From Actinomycetota bacterium (GTDB taxonomy: Bacteria > Actinomycetota > Acidimicrobiia > Acidimicrobiales > JACCXE01): a stretch of 7,369 bases of DNA. The DNA lies in NCBI GenBank assembly GCA_013697265.1, contig JACCXE010000176.1, forward strand, positions 1 through 7,369, given 5' to 3'. Positions 1 through 5,806 of the stretch are shown one piece after another (the stretch's first letter is position 1; each line of letters begins with the position of its first letter). The position numbers were made by a program, and so were the translations under genes. The notes below the pieces were generated by a model. That model ran no database searches. It saw only the letters and a program-made list of their open reading frames with translations, and was not told the DNA's origin.

Positions 1-1496
1 GCTTCAAGGAGATCGAGGTCGGTTTCCCCAGCGCGAGCCAACCCGACTTCGACTTCGTGCGTCAGTTGATCACCGAAGACCTCATCCCTGAGGACGTCAC
101 CATTCAGGTGCTCACGCAGTGCCGCGACGAACTGATCGAGCGCACCTACGACAGCCTCGAGGGCGTCAACAAAGGAATCGTGCACTTCTACAACTCGACG
201 TCGGTGCTACAGCGCCGCGTCGTGTTTGGTCTGGACAAAGACGGCATCACCAAGATCGCTACGGACGCGGCCAAGATGTGCCGCAAGCTCGAGTCGAACT
301 TGAGCGGCTCGCAGATCCGCTACGAGTACTCGCCCGAATCCTTCACCGGCACCGAGATCGACTACGCGATCGAGATCTGCTCGGCCGTGCTCAACGTGAT
401 CGAGCCCGACGCCGACACCAAGATCATCTTCAACCTGCCGGCCACGGTCGAGATGTACACGCCGAACATCTACGGCGACGTCATCGAGCACTTCCACCGC
501 AACGTGCCGCACCGCGACCTCATCACGCTGTCGCTGCACCCGCACAACGACCGGGGGACGGGCGTAGCCGCGGCCGAGTTCGGCGTGATGGCCGGCGCCG
601 ACCGCGTCGAAGGAACACTGTTCGGCAACGGTGAGCGCACAGGAAATGTCGACGTCGTGAACCTCGCCATGAACCTGTTCAGCCAAGGCATCGACCCCGA
701 GTTGGACATGAGCGACATTGACGCGCTGCGCGCCGTGGCCGAGCACTGCAACCGGCTGCCCGTGTCGCCCCGGCACCCGTATGTGGGCGACCTCGTCTAC
801 ACGTCGTTCTCCGGTTCGCACCAAGACGCGATCAAGAAGGGCTTCGACGCACTGCACGCGGGGTCCGACGGCGAGAACTATGCCGAGTGGGGCGTGCCGT
901 ATCTGCCGATCGACCCCAAGCACGTCGGGCGGAACTACGAGGCCGTGGTCCGCGTGAACAGCCAGTCGGGCAAGGGCGGTGTCGCATACATCATGAAGGC
1001 CGAGCACGGCCTCGACCTTCCCCGCCGGCTTCAAATCGAGTTCTCCCGATCGATTCAGACGATCACCGAAGACACCGGTACCGACATCTCCCCCGCCGCG
1101 ATCTGGGACAACTTCCAGACCGAGTACTTGCCGGAGTCACCCCGCTACCAACTCATCAGCCATGAGATAACGACGAGCGACAAGGGTTCGTCCGTTACGG
1201 CGCAACTCCTCGTCGACGGCGAACACAAGACGGTGACAGGCCAGGGCAACGGGCCGATCGCTGCGTTCGTGCACGCGTTGCAGACCGATCTCGACATCGA
1301 CGTGGAAGTCACCGACTACGCCGAGCACGCGGTGTCGGCCGGTGCTGAAGCGAACGCGGTTGCGTACGTGGAAGCGCGCAACGAAGAGGGCATCCGCTGG
1401 GGCATCGGCCTCGACCCGTCGATCCTTGCCGCGTCGCTCAAGGCTGTTCTCGGTGCGGTGAATCGCCTATCGAGCCCTAACCCCCTCGCGGGGTAA
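1..1496 (+). CDS. leuA: 2-isopropylmalate synthase, 5' partial
   Basis: LeuA condenses acetyl-CoA with 2-oxoisovalerate, the first committed step of leucine synthesis in the cytosol. The reading frame is already open at base 3 with FKEIEVGFPSAS, a signature just inside the N-terminal catalytic barrel, so the GTG at 57 is internal and the true start lies before the window. From family knowledge roughly 70-80 residues are missing, including the metal-binding DLRDGNQ region. The barrel's HxH metal ligands are the histidine codons at 537-539 and 543-545 (LHPHNDRG), followed by GNGERTGN at 624-647. A linker leads to the C-terminal leucine-sensing regulatory domain from about base 1146, with GQGNGPIAAFVHAL typical of that domain. 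The frame is intact to TAA at 1494-1496. About 497 residues are present, which fits the long actinobacterial type. Feedback inhibition by leucine is expected because the regulatory domain is complete. Confidence 0.96.
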   Translation, partial: FKEIEVGFPSASQPDFDFVRQLITEDLIPEDVTIQVLTQCRDELIERTYDSLEGVNKGIVHFYNSTSVLQRRVVFGLDKDGITKIATDAAKMCRKLESNLSGSQIRYEYSPESFTGTEIDYAIEICSAVLNVIEPDADTKIIFNLPATVEMYTPNIYGDVIEHFHRNVPHRDLITLSLHPHNDRGTGVAAAEFGVMAGADRVEGTLFGNGERTGNVDVVNLAMNLFSQGIDPELDMSDIDALRAVAEHCNRLPVSPRHPYVGDLVYTSFSGSHQDAIKKGFDALHAGSDGENYAEWGVPYLPIDPKHVGRNYEAVVRVNSQSGKGGVAYIMKAEHGLDLPRRLQIEFSRSIQTITEDTGTDISPAAIWDNFQTEYLPESPRYQLISHEITTSDKGSSVTAQLLVDGEHKTVTGQGNGPIAAFVHALQTDLDIDVEVTDYAEHAVSAGAEANAVAYVEARNEEGIRWGIGLDPSILAASLKAVLGAVNRLSSPNPLAG

Positions 1497-1558
1497 GCCG
1501 GTGTGAATCTGCTCCATACCAAGGAGTAGGGTCACGCCTCGTTGTCGAAACAGTTCCA

Positions 1559-1564
1559 GGGAGG
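1559..1564 (+). promoter_or_regulatory. Ribosome binding site of the alcohol dehydrogenase gene
   Basis: GGGAGG lies five bases before the ATG at 1570. It is the only clear Shine-Dalgarno site in the window; the other internal starts lack one. It fixes the start of the alcohol dehydrogenase and suggests efficient translation. Confidence 0.8.
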
Positions 1565-1569
1565 AACAC

Positions 1570-2676
1570 ATGTCCAAGGCCGCCGTAATGACCGGGCAGA
1601 ACCAGCCGCTTGAGATCAGGACCGATGTCGAGGTCGAGGCGCCGCGCGCCAAGGAAGTGAAAATCCGCATGGGCGCATCGGGCGTGTGTCACTCCGACCT
1701 GTCGATGCTCAACGGCACAATGTTCGCGATGCCGCCGATCGTGCTCGGCCACGAGGGCGCCGGTGTGATCGAAGAAATCGGCCCGGATGTCACGTCGGTG
1801 GCCGTCGGCGACCACGTCGTGATCTCCTGGGTGCCTCAGTGCGGCGATTGCTTCTTCTGCAACAAGGAGCAGGGCTATCTGTGCGAGAACGCCAACGCGG
1901 CGCTCGCCTCGGGCGGTCTGCTCGATGGCACCACGCGCATGACCTCGGGCGGCGCCCCTCTGTCGCAGATGGCGGCCGCGGGCACCTTCGGCGAAGTTTC
2001 CATCGTGCCCGAGTCCGGCGTGGTGAAGATCCCGAACGATCTCGACATGAAGGTCGCCGCGCTCATCGGTTGCGGCGTGCTCACCGGCGCGGGCGCCGCG
2101 ATGAACACCGCCGACATCAAGCCGGGCGACGTCGTGGCCGTCATCGGGTGCGGCGGCGTAGGCCTCAACGTGATCCAGGGTGCTCGCATCAAGGGCGCCG
2201 GCGAAATCATCGCCATCGACATGAACGAAACCAAGCTCCAGATGGCCAAAGAGTTCGGGGCCACCGCCACGATCAACGCCGCGCAGGGCGACCCCGTCGC
2301 GCAGGTCATGGAAATGACGGGCGGCCACGGCGCCGACGTGTCGTTTGAGGTCATCGGCCTGGGCCCCACGATCGACCAGGCCATCAACATGATCCGCCGC
2401 GGTGGCCAGGCCATCCTCGTCGGCGTGCCGAAGATGGACGTGATGATCCAGGTGCCCGCGTTCCTCGGCGTCGTGCTCAACGAGAAGACGATCAAGGGTT
2501 GCTGGTACGGGTCGTCCAACGTGCAGAAGGACGTCCCCAAGCTGATCGAGCTGTACAAGAGCGGCGAGCTCAAGCTCGACGAACTCATCAGCCGCACCAT
2601 TTCGATCGACGAGATCAACGAGGCGTTCGAAGCTATGGAGACCGGCGAAGTCGCGCGTTCCGTTATTCAGTACTAG
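1570..2676 (+). CDS. Zinc-dependent alcohol dehydrogenase (AdhD-like MDR family)
   Basis: A 368-residue medium-chain dehydrogenase that should oxidise an alcohol, or reduce an aldehyde, with a nicotinamide cofactor in the cytosol. Visible motifs are the catalytic zinc ligands C40 (GVCHSDLS), H61-E62 (GHEGAGVIEEIG) and C168 (GCGVLTGAG), and the structural zinc cysteines C91, C94, C97 and C105 (CGDCFFC, then LCEN). The Rossmann glycines GCGGVG are at 193-198, with D217 at the end of the next strand favouring NAD(H) over NADP(H). Length and motif order match class III-like dehydrogenases and mycobacterial AdhD; I recall this subfamily from actinobacteria, where some members use unusual cofactors such as mycothiol or tightly bound NAD. 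The natural substrate cannot be read from the sequence. The gene starts 73 bases after leuA behind a strong ribosome binding site and is followed by a hairpin, so it may be its own transcription unit. Confidence 0.93.
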   Translation: MSKAAVMTGQNQPLEIRTDVEVEAPRAKEVKIRMGASGVCHSDLSMLNGTMFAMPPIVLGHEGAGVIEEIGPDVTSVAVGDHVVISWVPQCGDCFFCNKEQGYLCENANAALASGGLLDGTTRMTSGGAPLSQMAAAGTFGEVSIVPESGVVKIPNDLDMKVAALIGCGVLTGAGAAMNTADIKPGDVVAVIGCGGVGLNVIQGARIKGAGEIIAIDMNETKLQMAKEFGATATINAAQGDPVAQVMEMTGGHGADVSFEVIGLGPTIDQAINMIRRGGQAILVGVPKMDVMIQVPAFLGVVLNEKTIKGCWYGSSNVQKDVPKLIELYKSGELKLDELISRTISIDEINEAFEAMETGEVARSVIQY

Positions 2677-2696
2677 CGCCAGCAAAACGACGTAGC

Positions 2697-2733
2697 CGGA
2701 GGAGCCTCGCCCGAACTGGGCGGGGCCCCTTCG
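2697..2733 (+). terminator. Terminator-like GC-rich hairpin after the alcohol dehydrogenase gene
   Basis: The inner stem GCCTCGCCC (2704-2712) pairs with GGGCGGGGC (2718-2726) around the loop GAACT, with one T-G wobble. After one A-C mismatch the stem continues for about six further pairs out to 2697 and 2733. It begins 20 bases after the TAG of the dehydrogenase. There is no proper T run behind it, as is common for hairpin terminators in GC-rich actinobacteria, so efficiency is uncertain. It separates the dehydrogenase from the AAA ATPase gene. Confidence 0.7.
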
Positions 2734-2746
2734 TGTTCGGACTCGT

Positions 2747-2752
2747 TATCGT
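2747..2752 (+). promoter_or_regulatory. Possible -10 box for a leaderless AAA ATPase transcript
   Basis: TATCGT fits the actinobacterial TAnnnT -10 pattern and ends nine bases before the GTG at 2762. The GTG has no Shine-Dalgarno site, and the terminator-like hairpin lies just upstream, so a new promoter is needed here. I see no convincing -35 box. If real, transcription would start at or within a few bases of the GTG. Confidence 0.3.
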
Positions 2753-2761
2753 GACTGCCTC

Positions 2762-4033
2762 GTGACGTACAGCGAGATCACCGCCGCGGTGAACGCACTC
2801 AAGGACGCGGGCGTCAAAGCCGGGCTCAAACCCGCGGACGTCACTGACGAGGCGGCGGCATTCGCGGCCGCCGTGTGCGCCGGAATTGTCGACGCCGAGT
2901 TTGCGTGGTCGGACACGTTCAGCCGCCCGTCCTCGGGTTTCGGCGCCGCCGTGGCGCTGGGCAAGCCGTGGCTCGAAACGGCCACTCCACTCCTAAAGCA
3001 GCTTTTGGCGACCGCCAAGGTGGCACCGGCCCAGGAGTACGCGGTCGGCCTGGGGCGCGTCGCGGTCGAAGCGTGCGAGTTCGACCCCGACCCGAGCCTG
3101 GCCGCGGTCGAAACTGCTCGGCTGGCGGCACGCACACAGCTACGGGCCGCAGGAGTCGCCATGGGCTCGGAAGTCATGGCCAGAGCCGCCGCCGCAACCA
3201 CGGCCCATGCCGACAGCGCCGCGTCGGTGTCGGCGACGCCGACGCTCGCCGAATTACTGGCCCAGCTTGACGAACTGGTCGGTTTGAAGGACGTCAAGTC
3301 GCAGGTCCACCGACAGACCGCACTGCTGCGGATGAGCGGGTTGCGGGCCCAGAAAGGCCTGAAGGTGCCGACCGTCAGTCGCCACCTGGTGTTCGTCGGT
3401 AATCCGGGGACGGGCAAGACCACCGTGGCCCGCCTCGTGGCCGGTCTCTACCGCGCCCTCGGGCTGTTGACCAAGGGCCAGCTCATCGAGACCGACCGCT
3501 CGGGCCTGGTCGCCGGATACGTCGGGCAGACCGCGATCAAGACGTCGGCGATAATCGAGTCGGCGCTGGGCAGCGTGCTGTTCATCGATGAGGCCTATTC
3601 GCTCGCCGAAGACGACTTCGGCGAGGAGGCGGTGTCCACACTGGTCAAGGCGATGGAAGACCATCGCGATGAGTTGGTGGTGATCGTGGCCGGCTACCCG
3701 GACGAGATGAAGAAATTCATCGAAAGCAACCCGGGCCTAGAGAGTCGCTTCGGTACGACGATCCTCTTCCCGGATTACAGCGAGGACGAGCTGGTAGCGA
3801 TCTTCCGAAAGCTGGCGGCCGCGTCGGACTTCGAGCCAACGTCGGGTTGTATCGAAAAGCTGCGCGAACTCGTGCGGGCCGAGCCGCGTGACGCCGGCTT
3901 CGGCAATGGTCGCTTCGCCCGTAACCTGTTCGAATCGGCCGTCGGCCATCACGCGTGGCGGCTGCGCGAGAAAACCGAACCGTCGCTCGCCGAACTCCGA
4001 CGGCTTCACGCCGACGATCTACCTGAGCGCTAG
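2762..4033 (+). CDS. AAA ATPase of the CbbX/SpoVK type with unknown N-terminal region
   Basis: A 423-residue AAA+ protein. The ATPase core covers roughly residues 165-400: Walker A GNPGTGKTT at 213-221, pore-loop candidate GYVGQT at 252-257, Walker B VLFIDEAYSL at 272-281 (D276, E277), an arginine finger in NPGLESRF (R329) and sensor 2 in GNGRFARNLFE (R384). This pattern, including the DEAYSL and GYPDEM segments, is typical of CbbX (Rubisco activase), SpoVK and the C-terminal half of EccA from type VII secretion. Residues 1-160 are alanine-rich, probably helical, and not recognised; they may bind a substrate or adaptor. No Rubisco or secretion gene is adjacent, so the client is unknown. GTG 2762 is the first possible start after the in-frame stop at 2693-2695 and has no ribosome binding site. 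The gene ends in a CTAG shared with the stop of the convergent VOC gene. Confidence 0.9.
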   Translation: MTYSEITAAVNALKDAGVKAGLKPADVTDEAAAFAAAVCAGIVDAEFAWSDTFSRPSSGFGAAVALGKPWLETATPLLKQLLATAKVAPAQEYAVGLGRVAVEACEFDPDPSLAAVETARLAARTQLRAAGVAMGSEVMARAAAATTAHADSAASVSATPTLAELLAQLDELVGLKDVKSQVHRQTALLRMSGLRAQKGLKVPTVSRHLVFVGNPGTGKTTVARLVAGLYRALGLLTKGQLIETDRSGLVAGYVGQTAIKTSAIIESALGSVLFIDEAYSLAEDDFGEEAVSTLVKAMEDHRDELVVIVAGYPDEMKKFIESNPGLESRFGTTILFPDYSEDELVAIFRKLAAASDFEPTSGCIEKLRELVRAEPRDAGFGNGRFARNLFESAVGHHAWRLREKTEPSLAELRRLHADDLPER

Positions 4034-4794
4034 TCGCCCGGCTCGTTCAGCTGGATGACGGCGAACGCCGCCTGGTGCGGGTCGAGCGCCACCGCCATTT
4101 GACCGACGCCAACGGCCTCGAACGGCTCCGTCATCGTGGTGCCGCCAAGTTCCTTGACCTTGGCGACCGCCTCGTTGATGTCGTCGACGGCGAAGTACAC
4201 GAGCCAGTGCTCGGGCACTTCCGGTGGATGGTTGTCGCCCATCGGCATAGCGCCACCCACGCCGCGGTCGCCCACCTTGAACTCGCCGTATTCAGAATTG
4301 TCTGACCACGACCAGCCGAACACGTCGGTGTAGAAGGCTTTCGCGGCGTCGAGGTTGCGCGTGTTCAGTTCGTTCCAGCACAACGCGCCGTGCTCGTTGA
4401 CGCGGTCAGCGCCGATGCTTTCCTTCGGTTGCCACCCCGCGAACGCGGCGCCGTTCGGATCCATGAACACCGCCATGCGACCGGCGTCGAACACGTCCAT
4501 CGCCGGGGCCAGCACCGATCCGCCGGAGGCTTCGACCTTCTTCGCCGTGTCGTCGACGTTGTCGACGGAGATGTAGGTGGTCCAGTAAGGCGGGCCGGGG
4601 GCCTGTTGCGGACCGATGCCGGCAACGTCGTCGCCGTCGATCTGCGCCATCGCGTATCCACCGGCGTCGGGACCCAGGTCGTTGACCGTCCACCCGAACA
4701 GCGCGCCGTAAAACGCGGCGGTAGCCGTTGGGTCGGGGCTGCCGATATCGACATAGGACGGAGTACCTGCGGGGTGTGAGGTTCGCTTGGCCAT
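4030..4794 (-). CDS. Two-domain VOC (glyoxalase-like) protein, CFP30B type
   Basis: A 254-residue cytosolic protein made of two vicinal-oxygen-chelate domains, about residues 12-123 and 135-250. The duplication is visible directly: AAFYGALFGWT (26-36) matches KAFYTDVFGWS (152-162), and GRMAVFMDPNGAAFAGWQ (105-122) matches GQMAVALDPHQAAFAVIQ (231-248). The layout, including the WNELNTR motif at 140-146, resembles mycobacterial CFP30B (Rv0577). Members of the superfamily include glyoxalases, dioxygenases and resistance proteins; the reaction of this subgroup is unclear, and a methylglyoxal-related role is only a guess. There is no signal peptide. ATG at 4792-4794 has no strong ribosome binding site. 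The gene diverges from the tetR gene across 65 bases, so it is a candidate target of that regulator. It overlaps the end of the AAA gene by four bases. Confidence 0.9.
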   Translation of the reverse strand: MAKRTSHPAGTPSYVDIGSPDPTATAAFYGALFGWTVNDLGPDAGGYAMAQIDGDDVAGIGPQQAPGPPYWTTYISVDNVDDTAKKVEASGGSVLAPAMDVFDAGRMAVFMDPNGAAFAGWQPKESIGADRVNEHGALCWNELNTRNLDAAKAFYTDVFGWSWSDNSEYGEFKVGDRGVGGAMPMGDNHPPEVPEHWLVYFAVDDINEAVAKVKELGGTTMTEPFEAVGVGQMAVALDPHQAAFAVIQLNEPGD

Positions 4795-4800
4795 GCGCGC

Positions 4801-4806
4801 ACCCTA
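4801..4806 (-). promoter_or_regulatory. Possible -10 box for a leaderless VOC transcript
   Basis: On the - strand this reads TAGGGT, within GTAGGGT, and fits TAnnnT. It ends six bases before the ATG at 4794, which is the spacing expected when transcription starts on the start codon itself. The same GTAGGGT occurs on the + strand at 1526-1532, upstream of the alcohol dehydrogenase. No good -35 box is visible. Confidence 0.3.
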
Positions 4807-4814
4807 CGCCCGGG

Positions 4815-4855
4815 GTGTGACACGGAAAAGGCCTCCCTGGTTACTGTGGGGTAAC
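4815..4855. promoter_or_regulatory. Divergent promoter region with operator-like inverted repeats
   Basis: Two small dyads lie between the divergent VOC and tetR genes. GTGTGACAC (4815-4823) is symmetric about its central base, and GTTAC (4840-4844) is the reverse complement of GTAAC (4851-4855) with six bases between. GTGACA (4817-4822) matches the -35 consensus at five of six positions. TACTGT (4842-4847) fits TAnnnT with a long 19-base spacer; it lies inside the second dyad and would start tetR transcription a few bases before its ATG. Binding of the TetR protein here could repress both genes. This rests on position and symmetry only. Confidence 0.35.
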
Positions 4856-4859
4856 AACT

Positions 4860-5441
4860 ATGGCCATCCGACTTCCCGCCGCTGAGCGTCGTCAACAGCT
4901 CGTCGAAACGGCTCTGGGGCTTTTCGCCGAGCGCGGGTTGTACGGCACGTCGATGGACGACATCGCGGACGCGGCCGGCGTCACCAAGCCCGTCCTCTAC
5001 CAGCACTTCGCGTCGAAACGGGCCCTGTTCCTCGAACTACTCGACGATGTAGGCAAGCAACTCCTCGACGCCATCGCTGCGGCGACGAGCGCGGCCGACA
5101 CGCCGCGCCAACAGGTCGAGGCCGGCCTCACCGCCTACTTCCAGTTCGTGGCCGACCATCACAGTTCGTTCGTCTTGCTCTTCGGCGACGGCTCGCGGCG
5201 CGACGAAGAGTTTGCCGAAGCCGTCGAACGGGTCGAAGCGGCGATCGCCGAGTTCATCGCCGCCCTGATCAACGTCGACCTCGATGCCGACCATCGTCTG
5301 CTCCTGGCTCACGCGGTCGTCGGCTTGGCCGAAGGTGCGAGCCGGCGCTGGGTGGCCGCGGGTGCGAGCGAACCGGCGGACGTGGCCGCGGGTCGCGTGG
5401 CCGATCTGGCCTGGGCCGGGCTGCGCGGCGTCCACCGGTGA
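4860..5441 (+). CDS. TetR-family transcriptional regulator
   Basis: A 193-residue one-component regulator. The N-terminal DNA-binding domain spans about residues 8-55: a first helix RRQQLVETALGLFAERG, then the helix-turn-helix TSMDDIADAAGVTKPVLYQHF at 30-50 and the conserved FASKRALFLELL. The remaining helical C-terminal domain (about 60-193) should bind a small ligand and form the dimer; it does not reveal the ligand. Many TetR proteins repress their own promoter and a divergent neighbour, which here is the VOC gene, and two inverted repeats lie in the shared upstream region. ATG 4860 begins the conserved N-terminus at the usual distance from the helix-turn-helix, but lacks a good ribosome binding site, so translation may be near-leaderless. 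The stop overlaps the next gene's GTG by four bases (GTGA), suggesting coupled translation and a shared transcript. Confidence 0.93.
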   Translation: MAIRLPAAERRQQLVETALGLFAERGLYGTSMDDIADAAGVTKPVLYQHFASKRALFLELLDDVGKQLLDAIAAATSAADTPRQQVEAGLTAYFQFVADHHSSFVLLFGDGSRRDEEFAEAVERVEAAIAEFIAALINVDLDADHRLLLAHAVVGLAEGASRRWVAAGASEPADVAAGRVADLAWAGLRGVHR

Positions 5442-5806
5442 GCGCACCGGGACGCGACATCCACGTTGCGCCGTGGGCTGGAGAGTGGACTGACGACGAT
5501 CGCGACGCCAACTTCAAGAGCGACATCGCGCTGTACGCGCACGCCGACCCGTTGCTCACGCTGGCCAATCTCGGCGAAGCCATCGGCGTGCCGGTTGGCG
5601 GCCTCGTGCACTACGTGTTGGCGCGATGGGCCAGCGCCGGAAGCGCGGCGCTGCTCGAAATTGGGCCGTCCATGATCAACCGCATGTGGGAGCAGGTGGA
5701 AACGGCCGACACCGCCGACACCGACGAGGCCCGGCTCGCCGCGTATGACGCGTTGAAGCAAATGCTCAGCTGGTTGCGTCTGCCCCTGCAGGACGAATCT
5801 TCGTAA
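5438..5806 (+). CDS. Small conserved protein with HTH-like segment, possibly DUF6027
   Basis: A 122-residue protein of unknown function. It is acidic near both ends, with no signal peptide and no membrane segment. Residues 41-64 (from TLANLGEAIGV to VLARW) have the spacing of a helix-turn-helix: helix, tight turn at GVPVG, second helix. The middle part around GSAALLEIGPSMINRMWEQ and the end around LAAYDALKQMLSWLR look amphipathic and helical. From memory the sequence resembles an actinobacterial family called DUF6027, often seen beside TetR regulators; I hold that name loosely. A perfect tandem GCCGACACC at 5705-5722 encodes ADTADT. The GTG start sits in the GTGA that closes tetR, so it is probably cotranscribed and translationally coupled. 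Its last 41 bases overlap the 3' end of the convergent oxidoreductase gene. It may be a partner or modulator of the TetR protein, but that is inference from position. Confidence 0.82.
   Translation: MSAPGRDIHVAPWAGEWTDDDRDANFKSDIALYAHADPLLTLANLGEAIGVPVGGLVHYVLARWASAGSAALLEIGPSMINRMWEQVETADTADTDEARLAAYDALKQMLSWLRLPLQDESS

Noticed and set aside
207..1034. A - strand open frame of 275 codons opposite leuA
   Set aside because: It is a shadow of the strongly conserved LeuA coding sequence and shows no family signature.
1481..1493. Small hairpin CCCC-CTCGC-GGGG at the end of leuA, considered as a terminator
   Set aside because: The stem is only four pairs, it lies inside the coding sequence before the stop, and no T run follows.
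1502..1532. Possible promoter for the alcohol dehydrogenase with TAGGGT at 1527-1532 as -10
   Set aside because: The -35 side (TGTGAA, 19-base spacer) is weak, and read-through from leuA cannot be excluded, so I do not list it as a feature.
1477..2685. A long - strand open frame of 402 codons opposite the alcohol dehydrogenase
   Set aside because: It is a shadow of GC-rich codon use: its translation is His/Asp/Val/Arg-rich with no recognisable motif, while the + strand encodes an intact dehydrogenase with all zinc ligands.
2762..4033. The AAA gene as part of a Rubisco (cbbX) or type VII secretion (eccA) locus
   Set aside because: No Rubisco, ESX or WXG100 gene lies next to it, and the N-terminal region is not recognisable as the EccA repeat domain.
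5705..5722. Tandem GCCGACACC repeat in the small protein gene
   Set aside because: Two copies only, in frame, encoding ADTADT; this is a minor local duplication rather than a repeat element.
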